In this document: positions 20,401 through 35,400 of the stretch, piece by piece
Layout of the letters: every line of letters begins with the position of its first letter
How positions within the stretch are numbered: position 1 is the stretch's first letter
NCBI GenBank assembly: GCA_016788705.1
Contig: JAEUSQ010000041.1
Coordinates: forward strand, 1 to 55,970
Length of the DNA: 55,970 bases
DNA from: Bacteroidetes Order II. bacterium
Lineage (GTDB): Bacteria > Bacteroidota > Rhodothermia > Rhodothermales > UBA2364
Direction of reading: 5' to 3'
The notes under the pieces: model-generated
Database searches by the model: none
What the model was told of the DNA's origin: nothing
The model's input: the letters and a program-made list of their open reading frames with translations, nothing else
Translations under genes and position numbers: made by a program

Positions 20401-23400
20401 CCGCAGATTTGGTGGTGGATAAAACCGTAAATAAAAATGCAGCGAATGCGGGAGATGTCTTAACCTATACCATTACAATCAGGAATAACGGAAATGCGAC
20501 AGCCAATACCATTACGCTGAATGATGCTGGAGCACTCGCATTGCAAAATCCAACGTTTACGGTAACGGGTGGCGTCCCAGCGAGTGGTACCTTTACTGGA
20601 ACCATCAACCTTATTCCAACAGGTGGTCTGGTTCCAAACGAAGTGATGACAGTGTTGATCACTGGAACAATTCCAACAACAACTGCTCCGGGAACGGTTA
20701 TTCCAAACGTAGCACAAGTAAGCTCGCCCGAAGACCCAACCAGTCCGGTGCAATCCCCAGAAGTCCAAACGGTCATTGGGGCAGCAGACCTTACGGTAAA
20801 CAAAACCGTTGACAAAGCAAACGCACAGGTTGGTGATCAATTAACCTATACCCTTACCGTCACCAATAATGGTACTGCAAATGCGAAAACGGTTTTGGTG
20901 GATGATCCGCAAGTGGTTGCTTCGTTGCAAAACGTAACTTATACCGTAACAGGTGGAACGCCAACTTCTGGAACATGGACGGGCAGCCTGAACATCACCC
21001 CAACAGGTGATTTGGTTCCGGGCGAGAGCATGACCATAGTTATCAAAGGAACGATTCCGGCTACGACTACACCAGGTACCGTCATTCCGAATACCGCGCA
21101 AGTCTCGTCGCCGCAAGACCCGACCAGTCCAAACCAATCGCCGACTGTTCAAACGGTTGTCGGTGGTGCGAACTTGAGTGTGAATAAGACGGTAAACAAA
21201 ACCGCCGCTCAAGTAGGAGACCAATTGGTTTATACAATTACGGTGACGAATAACGGAACCTCGTCCGCAAATACGGTGACGCTCGATGATCCGGGTGTAT
21301 TGGCACTCAGCAATCCAACTTATACTGTTAATGGTGGAACACCTGCTGCGGGTGCATGGCCCACTTCTGGTTCGTTGGTTATCACGCCGACAGGTGGATT
21401 GGTGGCTGGCGAAAGCATGACAATTACGATTGTTGGTATTATTCCGGCGACAACAGCGCCTGGAACAAGTATCAAAAACACGGCACAAGTTTCCTCCCCA
21501 CAAGATCCGGGCGATCCGAAGAAGTCTCCGACGGTGGAGACCATTATTGGTGTCGCGGATTTGGTGATTGATAAGAAGGTGGACAAAGCCGCCGCCCAAG
21601 CAGGTGACATCCTAACCTATACGCTCACGATTACCAATAATGGTGTCGCGGCTGCTGCATCGGTGAAAGTGGATGACGCACAAGCGGCTTCCGAATTACA
21701 AAACGTGTCTTATACCGTAAATGGTGGAACACCTGCCTCCGGCACTTGGACTGGAAGTCTGACCGTTACACCAACGGGCGGGTTGGTTCCGGGCGAGAGT
21801 ATGACGGTGGTGATAACCGGAACAATTCCTGCAAATACGACCGCTGGAAAGGTGATATCGAATACGGCGCAAGCCTCGTCGCCGCAAGACCCAACCAGTC
21901 CTGTAACCAGCCCGGAGGTCAATACCGTTGTTGGTGGTGCCGATCTTGTCATTGTGAAAGCGGTGAATAAATCGGTTGCACAAGCCGGAGACCAATTGAT
22001 CTATACGATTACGGTAACAAACAATGGAACCGCTGCCGCAAATTCGGTAAAAGTGGATGATGCTCAAGCAACTTCGGCGCTTCAAAATCCAACCTTTACC
22101 CTTACAGGCGGCATACCCGCAAGTGGAGTATGGACGGGAAGTCTGAACATTACGCCAACAGGTGGCCTTGTATCGGGCGAGAGCATGACATTGGTGATTA
22201 CGGGCAATCTTCCTTCCAACGTTCCTGCTGGGACTTCCATTCCAAACTCGGCACAAGTTTCTTCTCCGCAAGACCCGAAAGGAACCAAAACCTCGCCAAC
22301 CGTTACGACGGTAATTGGTGCGGCAGACCTTACGGTATTTAAAGAGGTGAGCAAAACCGCCGCTCAAGCCGGAGACGAACTGCTCTACAAGATTACGGTT
22401 ACGAACAAAGGAACCGCTACCGCAACAGGTATAACCCTGACCGATGCACTACCATTGACTACTGCTAGGTATAATGTGGGAGCAGACTTTGCTTATGCAA
22501 CGGGTGGAACGGCATGGCCAACTAATAATACGGTTAGCCTCTCGAACTTAGCACCCAATGCGGCTGTTACGGTCTTTGTGCGCGGGCTGATCCCAACGAA
22601 TACGCCAGCTGGCTCCGTCATCCCGAATACCGCACAGGCTTCCTCGCCTACAGATCCATCGAATCCAAACCCATCCAATACGGTAACAACGGTGATTGGT
22701 GCGGCGGACTTGGTGGTGCAAAAATCGGTGGATAAATCGGCGGCACAATCCGGTGACCAATTGCGCTATGTGATTACCGTAACCAATACCGGAACGGCAA
22801 CTGCTACGAGTGTCCAATTGACCGATAACCTCTCGATTGGTTCTGCACGATACAATGTGGGGGCGGACTTGAGCTACCCAGCAGGTGGCACGGCGTGGCC
22901 CACAACCAATACCATAGGTTTGGGGAATTTGGCCGCTGGAGCCAGTACAACGGTTTATGTTCGTGGTCTGATTCCGGCTGTTCCTGCTGGAAGTGTGATT
23001 GAAAACATCGCACAAGCGTCATCGCCCAATGATCCGACAGGGCCAGCGCAATCTCCCGTTGTGAAAACGGTGATTAATGCTGCAGACCTTACAGTTACGA
23101 AAGCCGTTGATAGATCTGCTGCACAAGCGGGTGATCGGTTAACCTATACGCTGACCATTACCAACAACGGAAATGCCCCAGCAAATACCGTTCGTTTGGA
23201 AGACTCGGTACTGCTGACGAACCCAACCTTTACGGTAACGGGTGGAACCCCAGCGAGTGGGAATTATACTGGAATCATCAACCTGATTCCGACAGGTGGC
23301 TTGGTGCAGAACGAGAGCATGACTGTCACGATTACAGGACTTATTCCAACGAATACCCCCATCGGAACGGTTATCAATAACGTTGCACAAGTGTCTTCGC

Positions 23401-26400
23401 CTGAAGACCCAACGGCTCCGGTTAAGTCGCCAAATGTGCAAACGGTTATTGGCGCGGCAGACTTGGTGGTAGCCAAAACGGTAAATAAAACTGCTGCTGC
23501 TACTGGGGATATGATCCTTTATGTGGTGACGGTTTCCAACCAAGGTACCGCAACCGCTAATAATGTGGTGGTAAACGATGATGTGCCGTTGACGAATCCG
23601 AAATACAATATAGGGGCTGATTTTGCATATGCAACCGCCGGAACCACTTGGCCGAGCAATGCAAGTATTACGTTGCCCACCTCTCTTTCACCGGGCGCTT
23701 CGGCTACCATCTATATTCGTGGACGTATTCCGAATGTAGTACCGGGCGCGATTTTAGAGAACATCGCACAAGCATCCTCGCCGAACGATCCGACGAGTCC
23801 CGCACAATCGCCCAAGGTCCAAACGGTGGTTAATGCAGCAGACTTGGCCGTGAATAAAACGGTGAATAAAGTGGCAGCCAATGTGGGTGAGGAATTGGTT
23901 TATACCCTTACCATCACCAACAATGGAAATGCGACGGCCAATACCATCACCCTGAACGATCCGGTCTCCATTAGTAACCCAACGTTTACGGCAAGTGGTG
24001 CAACGCCCGCAAGTGGAAACTGGACAGGTTCAACTGTATTTACGCCAACGGGCGGCTTGGCTTCTGGAGCCTCGATGACGGTTACGATTCGCGGAACGAT
24101 TGCTGCCAATACGCCTATCGGAACCGTAATCAACAATACCGCTCAGGTGACCTCGCCGCAAGACCCAACAAGCCCTGTCAATTCTCCGACGGTTCAGACG
24201 GTCGTTGGTGGTGGAAACTTGCGCATCACGAAGGCGGTGGATAAGACGGCGGCTCAAGCGGGTGATCAGTTGACCTATACGATTAACGTAACCAATAACG
24301 GAACAGGTGTTGTTAATACCCTGACGATAGATGATACCAATGCACTTGCCCTAACCAATCCGACCTATGCCCTGATCGGCGGAACGCCAACATCGGGAGC
24401 TTGGACAGGTTCTTTGGTGGTGACACCAACGGCTGGTTTGGTATCGAACGAAACCCTGACCTTGACCATCACCGGAACCATTCCTTCAGGTGCAGCGGCT
24501 GGAACGATCTTACAAAACATTGCACAGGTGTCCTCGCCACAAGACCCAACAGGGCCAAAACAGTCTGCACCAGTACAAACGGTTGTGGGTGCGGCTCAAC
24601 TCAGCATTGTGAAAGACGTGGACAAAACAGCGGTACAAGTAGGGGATGAGGTGATGTATCGGGTGACGGTTACGAATAAAGGGACGGCCACGGCCACTTC
24701 GGTGACACTTGCAGATGCTGTTCCGTTGACTAATCCGAAGTACAACCTGAATGCGGACTTTAATTATGCAACAACTGGAACGGCTTGGCCAGCGAGCAAC
24801 ATCCTGACCATACCTGCCTTGGCTCCAAATGCTGCTACAACGGTCTTTATTCGCGGCCTTGTGCCCTCGAACATACCGTCGGGTTCGGTTTTGGAAAACG
24901 TTGCTACTGTTTCTTCACCACAAGATCCAAATGGTCAGCAGGCCTCGGCGCCAGTTAGATCGGTTGTGAACGCGGCAGATTTGGTGATTACGAAAACAGC
25001 AGACAAAGCCACTGCGGCGGCTGGTCAAAGCCTGACCTATACCTTGACCGTTAAGAACAACGGAAATGCAACGGCCAATACCGTAACCGTTGACGATGGG
25101 CCAGCCTTGGCGCTCCAAAATCCGACCTATACGGTAAATGGTGGAACGCCTACAAGTGGTGCTTGGACGGGTTCTGTAGTTATCACGCCAACTGCTGGCC
25201 TGGTTTCTGGCGAGAGCATGACCATCACCATTACCGGAACGATTCCATCTAATACGACGGCTGGTACCGTGATCAACAACGTAGCACAGGCTTCTTCTCC
25301 GCAAGACCCGACGAGCCCGGTTCAGTCGCCAAACGTACAAACCGTTATTGGTGGTGCGAATTTGGTGATTGTGAAAGATGTAAATAAATCTTCTGCACAA
25401 GCGGGTGATGAATTACTCTATCGAATAACGGTTACCAATCAAGGCAGTGTAACAGCGACTAATGTGGTGGTGAATGATGCCTTGTTGCTAACAAATGCTC
25501 GTTATAATGTTAATTCGGACTTTGTGTATCCGACTGCCGGAACCGCCTGGCCTGCCGGTAATAGCATTAATATCCCTAATCTGGCGGCCAATGGCTCTGT
25601 AACCATCTTTATTCGTGGGTTGATTCCAAGCCTGCCTTCGGGATCGGTACTGAACAACGTGGCAACGGTCTCCTCGCCGAACGATCCGACGGGGCCAAAA
25701 CAATCCAATATCGTGCAAACCATTTTGGGTGGTGCCGACATTGCACTGTCTAAATTGGTTGATAAATCAAGCGCTAAAGTGGGTGACCAACTCAGCTATA
25801 CCTTGATTGTGCGGAATAATGGTACGTCGCGTGCTAATACAATCAACCTGACCGATAACATCGGGCTGACAAATACATCGTACCGTATTAACAATGGCGC
25901 TGTCGTATCGCCTTGGCCAGGAACGTTGAATATGACCTCTGCTTCGGTTAGTGCCATGCCGCTCGATCCGAACCAAGAAATCCGCATTGTAATTTCGGGT
26001 ATTATTCCAACTGGTCTTGAAAACACGGTATTGAACAATGTAGCAGTGGCCTCTTCTCCAGAAGATCCGACTTCTCCGGTCACTTCAAATACGGTCTCGA
26101 CAGCTATTGTCTCGGAAAATCCCGCTTTGGCTGTTACCAAAAGGGTGACCAATATCACAACGGCTTCCAATAGCAATAGTGTGACTTTCCAAATTCAGGT
26201 AGTGAATACTGGAAATACGGACTTGACCAACTTGAATGTAACCGACGACCTGGTGAATACTTTCATTAACACCGCCAGACCTATCGCGGGTGATTATAGT
26301 AGCATTTCAGGTGGAACGGTTCAATTTACGGCAGGTACAGGAACCTTTAATCCATCATATAATGGGAAGAATAGCGGTTCGGTAAATCTACTTGCTCCAG

Positions 26401-29400
26401 GGGCATCCTTACCAAAAGGGGCTACTGCAACCATTACCTTTACAGTGAACGGAGTGGTTCCTGCTTCGAGCGCGGATTACACGAATACCACGAATGTGGA
26501 TGGAACAGCACCAACCGGGCAAAAAGTGGTAGGTGTTGCTTCAACAACCTTTGGATTTGGTGTACCGCTGATAAACGTGTTTAAGACTGTGGCAGGCGCA
26601 CCAATTCAAAAGGCTGATGGCTCGATGGATGTAAAATATCGGATTACGGTAACAAACCCGGGAACTGTTCGGGTGACCAATGTCCGTCTTACCGACCGTC
26701 TTATCCCAGATGTTTTCCCAGCTACTTTCACTGTTACGGTACCTGGAAAACCCGCAATCGTTGGATCTGCAGGGACCTTTAACTTGACCCCCAATGTCTT
26801 GTATGACGGAAATGTAAATCCAGATGTCTTACTGCAAAATCCAAGCAATTATTTGGATCCAAATGCAAGTGTTACATTTGAGTTTACGACCAATATACAA
26901 ACCAACGGAAGTACCAATGTTGGGCCTTTTACCAACAAAGCCTGTGCGGAAGCCAGTGGTAGCAGCCTCGGTGCAAATGCCTGTGGTAGTGCTGATCCCG
27001 TATCATTGGTCCGTTTCGCGTCCGATATTGCGGTTGAAAAAACCGTAGATAAAGCCGTTGCAAATGTAGGAGACAAAGTAACTTTTACCATTGTTGCCAA
27101 AAACCTTGGACCAAACAATGCTACGGGTGTTGTACTGACGGACTTGTTGCCGAGCGGCCTCTCCCTTTCGGCGGCCTCTGCGTCTTCCGGAACCTACAAT
27201 TCGGGTAATGGGCAATGGGCAATTGGAGACCTCGTGGTTGGAGAAAGTAAGGTGCTGACGATTGTGGCCAATGTGGCTACTTCAGGTAGCTTCGTCAATA
27301 CGGCAACCCGTACTGCGTCATCTCCAACTGATCCGAACGCATCGAATGATGTTTCTCGTGCAACTGTTTGTGCAGGAACAGGATGTGGTGGTCAATTTGC
27401 GGATGTTGGCATTACAAAAGGCGTCTCTGACTTGAGTCCTTCCGTAGGAAGCAAGGTGATTTTTACCATTGACCTGTATAACCGAGGTCCTTTCGATGCG
27501 ACCAATGTGGTGGTGAGCGATCCATTACCTGCTGGACTGACCTTTGTAAGCGCAACAAAAGGTGCATACAATGCTGGGATTCGTACTTGGTCTTATACTC
27601 AGCCATTTATAGGTGCAGGAGAAACCAAGCGTTTCTTCATTGAAGCCCAGGTGGATGCGGCAGGAACCTTAACAAACGTTGTGAACATCACCTCGTTAGA
27701 TCAAACAGATCCAGTAACCTCTAATAACAGTGACTTCGCCATCGTAAACCCACAAGGTCCGGTTGCAGATATTGAGGTTCTGAAAAGTGCAGACAAAGCA
27801 GCGGTTAACCTCGGAGAAAACGTAACCTTCACCATCTTGGTCACCAACAATGGGCCGACTGCCGCAACGAATGTCTCCGTGAGTGATAAGTTGCCTGGTA
27901 GCATGACGTTCATATCGGCCAGCCCAAGTGCAGGCACGTACAATGCTGCAACGGGTGTATGGACGATTGGAAACCTCGCGGTGAATCAGACCGTGAACCT
28001 GAAAATCGTTGGGAATGCGACACAAAATGGGACTACAACCAATGTTGCTACACGGCTTTCCTCGTCACCGACGGATCCTGTGAACGCAAACGACCAATCA
28101 GAAGCGACTGTTTGTGCTGGCCCTTCTTGTTCTGCTCAGGTAGCAGATGTAGCGGTGGATAAAGAAGTGGTCAGTGGAACCATTACACCGGAGGTAGGTG
28201 CATCGGTATTGTACAACATTGTGGTTAAAAATAATGGGCCATTTGATGCCACAAATGTGGTGCTGAACGATGTGATTCCCGCTGGCCTGACCTATAAAGC
28301 CGCTACGGGCGGTACGTATAACAATGCAAACCGCACATGGGCTATAACAATACCCTTGCTTAAGAATGGTGAAAGTAAGACGTATCGAATTGAAGTTCGC
28401 GTAGATCAAGTCGGCGAGATCATTAACTCGGTCCGGGTCATCGGGCTGGATCAAACCGATCCTGTACGTTCCAATAATGAGGATTCGGCAACCATCAACC
28501 CCAATACGCCACAAGCGGATATTAAGGTTGAAAAGTATGTAAGCAAGACCGTTGCGAATGTGGGCGAAAATGTGACCTTTACGGTTGCTGTCACCAACAA
28601 TGGTCCTCAAGCTGCGACCGGAGTGAAAGTGGGTGATACCCTACCAACGGGTCTAACGTTGGTTCAATCCTCGGCGACTCAAGGAACTTATGCAGGTGGT
28701 GTTTGGGATGTGGGCGCATTGGCCGTAGGCGAAAGCCGCGTATTGACGGTGGTTGCAAATGTTTCTGCAAATGGCAACTTTACCAACACGGCTATCCGTT
28801 CGGCATCCTCTCCTGCGGATCCAAACCCGTCTAACGATAGCTCGTCCGCAAAAGTATGCGCGGGTTCTGGCTGTGCCGTGAACTTTGCAGACGTTGGCGT
28901 TCGTAAATCGGTAAATAATCCGATTCCGAATGTGGGCGAAAATGTGACCTTCACGATTGAAGTTTATAATAATGGGCCGTCTGATGCAACCGATGTAAAA
29001 GTAAATGATGTTATTCCAACCGGATTAACATACCGCACGGCTACGGGAGGGGCATTCGATAACGCTGGAACACCTAAATGGGCAGTAACCATTCCACTAC
29101 TTAAAGTGGGCGAACGGGTGTTCTACAATATTGTAATGACGGCAAACAGCACGGCGACCATTTCCAATACAGCCGTGATTGAACGCCTTGATCAAACCGA
29201 CCCAGTGGGTGGTAATAATGCCTTTACCGTCACCCTCAACCCGGTTGAGGCTGCAGATGTTCGCCTCACCAAATCGGCCAATAAAGTGGTGACCCAGGTT
29301 GGTGAACAAGTAACCTTTACGGTTACCGTAACCAATGATGGACCTAATACGGCCACCAATGTCCGTGTTCAGGATTTTGTACCTGCTGGTTTGACAGTTA

Positions 29401-32400
29401 CGGGTGTATCTACGACTAAAGGGACTTGGGCCGCTCCCGAATGGAATGTTGGTTCGCTGACACGAAATGAAAGCGCCACTTTACAAATGGTGGTGACGGT
29501 TACAGCCAATGGTCGCTACGAAAACATTGCACAAGTTTCGGCGATGAACCAACGTGATCCAGACTCGACGCCGGGCAACTCAAATCCGGACGAAGATGAT
29601 CAGGCTTCGGCCACCATTTGTGCTGGAACAGGCTGTGGAACCACCCAATTTACCGATTTGGCTGTGACCAAGGTGGTAGATAAAGTGGCGAATGCCGTTG
29701 GGGATGTCGTGACGTTTACGGTAACTGTTCGTAACAATGGCCCTGCTCCTGCTACTGGGGTTGTATTAACCGATCAATTACCTGCAAATTATAATGTTAC
29801 CTTGGCTACGCCGAGTCGGGGGACGATTACCGGAACAGGTGTTGCCCGTACATGGAGTATTGGCAATATGGCCGTAGGAGAAGCGGTTGTTATGCAGATC
29901 GTTGGGATTCCGACAAGTGATGGCATCTTCCCGAACACGGTTACGGTTCGTGGCGATCAATCCGATCTATTGGAATACAACAACGAAGCCCGTGCAACCT
30001 TCTGTGCTGGAACTGCTTGTGGTACGGTTCAGAATGCGGATTTGCAAATCTTTAAAGTGGTGGATAAACTGGCTCCGCAAGTGGGTGAAAATGTTCGCTT
30101 TACGATAACTGCCTCCAATGATGGCCCAGCTAATGCAACGGGGGTTCGGGTAACGGATATTTTGCCTGCTGGATTACAGTTCGTGTCGGCTTCGAATGTG
30201 AGCTATAACCCAGCCAATAACGATAATATCTGGGATGTAGGGAATTTGCAAGCCGGACAAAAAGTCCAGATGGAAATTGTGGCAAAAGTACTGGATCTCA
30301 CGGGAACCATTACCAACACTGCTTCCATTACAGGTAACCAAACTGATCCGGTTCCTTCAAATAATGAGGCTTCGGCAGTGATCTCCAGTCAGGCGGTTGT
30401 GGACCTGCTCTTGGACAAAACCGTGGACCGTGAAACGCCTTCTGTGGGTGAAAATGTTACCTTTACTATTGTTGTTTCAAATGCCAGTACCCGACAAGCA
30501 ACAGGTGTTAAAGTAACCGACTTATTGCCAACAGGGGTAAGCTATGTCTCGCAATCCCTAACAGCGGGTACATACGACAAAAACACAGGTCTCTGGACGG
30601 TTGGTACGTTGAATCCGGGACAATCACAAACCTTGAGTTTGACTGTTAAGGTAGAAAGCGCTCAATCGGTCATTAACTTTGCATTGGTGAGTGGCTTAGA
30701 CCAAATAGATCCTACACCCGCCAGTGATTTTGCACGGATTACGCCGATTCAGTCGGTTGATATTGCCATTGAAAAGACTGTAGATGTTGCTTCTCCAAAG
30801 GTCGGGGATACGGTTAAGTTTACCGTCTCTGCAACCAACCTGAGTGCTGTCACCGCCACCAATGTCCGTGTAAGTGATGCCTTGCCAAATGGCCTTACCC
30901 TCACGAATGTATCTTCGACGAAAGGGACTTTCGACCCGGTAACGGGAATTTGGAATGTAGGAACACTCCAGCCTGGTGCAGCCAATAAAGGCCAATTGGT
31001 GATTACAGCATTGGTGAATACCTCTGAACGCATTGCCAATATTGCAACCCTCGTTGGGGTAGATCAAACAGATACCAATCCTGCAAATAACCAAGCAATT
31101 GCCGTAATTGCTCCTGGAGTCTCGGCAGACTTGCAGATTCAAAAGTCGGTCAGTAAAGACAAGCCTGGACTGAACGAGACCATAACGTTTACGCTAACCG
31201 TTCGAAACCTCGGTCCTGGAACTGCGACAAACCTTCTGGTATCGGATGTACTGCCTTCCAGCAGCGACTTACAGTATATCTCATCCAGTCCAGCGGGTGT
31301 ATATAATAGTGCGACCAATACCGTTACTTGGACCGTTCCGACGTTGGCTGCAAATGCACCGCCACTTACCTACACCATCACCGCGAAAACGCTTTTGGGT
31401 GGTTCAAAAACCAACGTAGCGACGGTTCGTGGGGATCAGACGGATCCAAATCCAAACAATAACTCGGATAATGTTTCTATCTGTGTGGATTGTCCGGCGG
31501 ATCAAGTGGATATTGCTGTAACAAAATCGGCAGATAAATTGGAGCCGAAGTTTGGGGAAGTGGTTCGCTTTACGATTACAGCACGCAACAATAGCACAAC
31601 TGCAGCAACAGGCGTGGTGTTGGAAGACATCTTGCCAGCAGGCCTAAATCTTGTTCCGGTATCGAACCCGGATGTGACGGCGGTTGGGACGTTGGTAAAA
31701 TGGAATGTGGGTTCACTTACTGCTAACCAGACGAAATCGTTGACATTAGATGTACAGGTAAATACCTATTCCGTATCTACGAATATTGTTACATTGACCA
31801 AAGTAAATCAGCAAGACACAAATCCGGATAACAACACAGCGTATGTTACGGTGGTCCCGAAGGTGGATCCATCTAATGGTGTTGATCTCTTTATGCAGAA
31901 GTTTGTCTCAGGTGCAAACCGCGTAAACAAAGGTGACAATGTAACCTTCAAGTTGGTTGTAACGAATGTGGGTTCGGTTGATGCCACCAATGTGACGGTG
32001 GATGATGTCCTTCCGGCAACAGGCGTTCAGTTGGTCTCTGCAAATCCAGCATCCAGTTTCAATAGCACAACTGGAATTTGGAATGCAGGAACGCTGAAGG
32101 CTGGTGATAGTCAAACGCTCGAAATTACGGTAAAAGCCAATGAAGCGGGATGTTATGCGAATGTTGCTAAGGTATTTGGCTCTACACCCGCAGATAGCAA
32201 CCTGTCTAATAATGGGGCTGTTGCACAGTTCTGCGCTGGTGCACCTATCCCAGTAGCCGATCTTGAGCTGTCAAAAACCGTGAATAACCCAACGCCAAAA
32301 GTAGGAGATACGGTTGAGTTTGAGATTACCCTTTCGAACCGTGGGCCAGCACCTGCTACCGGAATTGAAGTATCTGATGTGCTCCCGGCGAATATTACGT

Positions 32401-35400
32401 TTATAAGCGCTACACCGGAAACAGGGGCATACAATACGGCTACCCATGTTTGGTCGTTAGGTCAATTACTGAGTGGTCAGGCCAAGAAACTGAAAGTCAC
32501 TGCTACGGTGACAAACGCTACGCCGGATATCAACTTTGTGGCTGTAACCAAGTTGAACGAACAAGACCCTACGCCAGCCAAGGCCCAAGTAACCGTAACG
32601 CCGCTTAGTGGGACCCGTGCTGCCGATGTTCAAATTACCAAGATTGACCAAAATGACCCCGTTAAACCTGGTGACGACTTGGTCTATACGATCTCGGTGG
32701 TTAATGCCGGGCCAGATACTGCCGATAACGTGGAAATCTCGGATATCTTGCCGAATGGTCTTACGTTCCAAAGCGTGGACGTGTACCCAACTTCAGGGTG
32801 GACAGTGAATACAAGTCAGGCAAATACGGCCGCACGCCGAATTGCTGCGACAACGGCAACCATGCCTGCTGGCTCGGTCGCTACCTTCGTTGTAAGAACC
32901 AAAGTGAATTCGAATGTAACCGTTGGAACCGAACTTGAAAACCTTGCTTCGGTAACCACTACTACACCAGATCCAAAGGCAGACAACAACAGCGACAAAA
33001 CAACAACAACGGTTTCCGACAAACCATTGGAACAAGCCGCCGATCTGCAAATCCAAAAAGTAGATCAGTCGGATCCGGTGAAGCCAGGAAGCATATTGAC
33101 CTATACGCTGCAACTTACGAATGCAGGTCCGGCAACGGCACAAAATGTCTTGTTGACGGATGTATTACCCAGCAATACCACCTTTGCCTCGGTACAAGTC
33201 AATCCGCCAACTGGATGGTCTATCTCGGCTCCGCCTGTAGGTGGAACGGGTAGTGTGGTACTGTCTAACCCAACGTTACAAATGGGCTTTGCCACCGTTA
33301 CCATCTCGGTCAATGTGGCTTCAAACCTTGCGGATGGGACGCTTTTATACAACACGGCAACCATTAGTGGAAGTTTACCGGATCCGAACAAAGACAATAA
33401 CACATCAACGGCCACCACTTTGGTGCGCCAAGAGTCTCCAGTCTTTGCTGCAGATCTTCGGGTAACCAAGTTTGATTTGGTTGATCCAGTGAAAGCAGGT
33501 GAAACTCTCACTTATACGATAACAGTTACCAATGCTGGACCTGCTACGGCAACCGATGTCGTATTGGTGGATGCGCTACCTGCCTTTATGACCTTCCAAA
33601 ACCTGAGTGGTGTTCCAAGCAACTGGAATGTAACAACACCCAGCATTGGACAAGGTGGCAATATTCGTCTTACCGCTTCTAACTTCCCGGTAGGTTCATT
33701 TACCTTCACCATAGGGACCAAAGTGGATCAAACGGTTCCGGATAATGCGCTTTTGACGAATGTTTCGGCTGTTTCGGCTTCGAGTTTCGACCCGAATCCG
33801 GATAACAATACCGATACTGAAACTACCTTGATTAAGAACGGACAAGTATCTGACCTCAGCATTCTGAAGGTGGCTTCGGCGACAAAAGTATCGCCAGGTC
33901 AGACACTTAATTATACAATTACGGTTACGAACATTGGCCCGAATCCGGCAGAAAACGTTCGTGTAACGGATATTCTACCTGCTTCGCTAAAGTTTGTATC
34001 GGTTGCCAATGTACCTGCTGGCTGGACCGTTCTGGCGCAACCCGCAGCTGGAGCTTCAGGTCAGGTGGTGTTGACTGCGGCAAATGTGCCATTAGGCTCT
34101 TATACCTTTAACATCAACACATTGGTGGACAACGCGGCAACCAGTCCTTCCTCCGTGAATAACGTCGCTACGGTGCTCTCTACGACGATAGATCCGAATC
34201 CGTCGAATAATTCCAGTGTTGTGGAAACTATGATTGGTGAGCCACAGAATCGGGCCGATATCTCTGTGACGAAGCTTGGTCCAGCGACCGCGCAACCAGG
34301 CAATAACATTACCTATTCGATTCTGGTAGCGAACAACAGTGCAACCATTTCTGCCCAAAACGTGGAAGTTTCGGACGTCTTGCCTGCCAATGTTTCCTTT
34401 GTTTCTATCACTGGTGTACCGGGTTCGTGGACCGCATCTACGCCGCAAGCGGGTACTTCTGGAAGCATTTTGCTCTCTACAGCAAGTTTTGCTCCGGGTT
34501 CGTTCCAAGTACAGATAACGGTGAAGGTGGCAAACAATGCCGTAGCTGGAACTGCCGTGGTCAATACGGTTGTGGCTACTTCCTCCACACCGGATCAGAA
34601 TACGGTAAATAATACCAGTACCGTAACGACGACCATCGAACAACGTCCGGGTGTGGCCAATCTTTCAATCCAGAAACAAGATGACCGTGACCCTGTACGT
34701 GCGGGAGAATCCATTACTTATACCATTACGGTGAACAATGCCGGACCCGATTCTGCACAAAATGTGAAGGTGACGGATACCTTGCCTTCTGGAGTCGTCT
34801 TCCGTTCGGTAAGTGGCGTTCCCGTAGGATGTAACGCGAATACACCACAAGTTGGGACAAATGGCTCTCTCTTGCTTGCCTGTGCAACGGTTCAGCCCGG
34901 TAACTTTGCCTTCCAAGTGGTTGTGGACGTGAATGCTGCCATTCCGGAAGGTACCCTCTTGGTGAATAATGCCATTGTAACTTCGGAGACCAACGACCCA
35001 GATGCTTCTAACAACATCGCAACACAAACCACCCAAGTGGGCGGAAGCGGTGCTGACCTTAGCATTATCAAGTCGGACTTTCCGGACCCAGTAACTCCTG
35101 GAAACCAGTTGAAGTACACGCTTACGGTACGTAATGCTGGCCCTTCTACGGCAAGTAATGTGACCATCACCGATGTGTTGCCGGGGAACCTTCGCTTCTC
35201 GAGTGTGGTGAATGCACCTGCCGGATGGGCACTCGGTGTACCAACCGTTGGTACAAATGGTATCGTTCGGCTTACTGCGGCTAACTTCCCGGTAGGATCC
35301 TTCTCCTTCGATATCATTGGCGAGGTAGATGCAAATACTCCTACGGGTGATGTTATTGCAAACACGGCATTCATCAATAGTATTACACCCGATCCGAATC

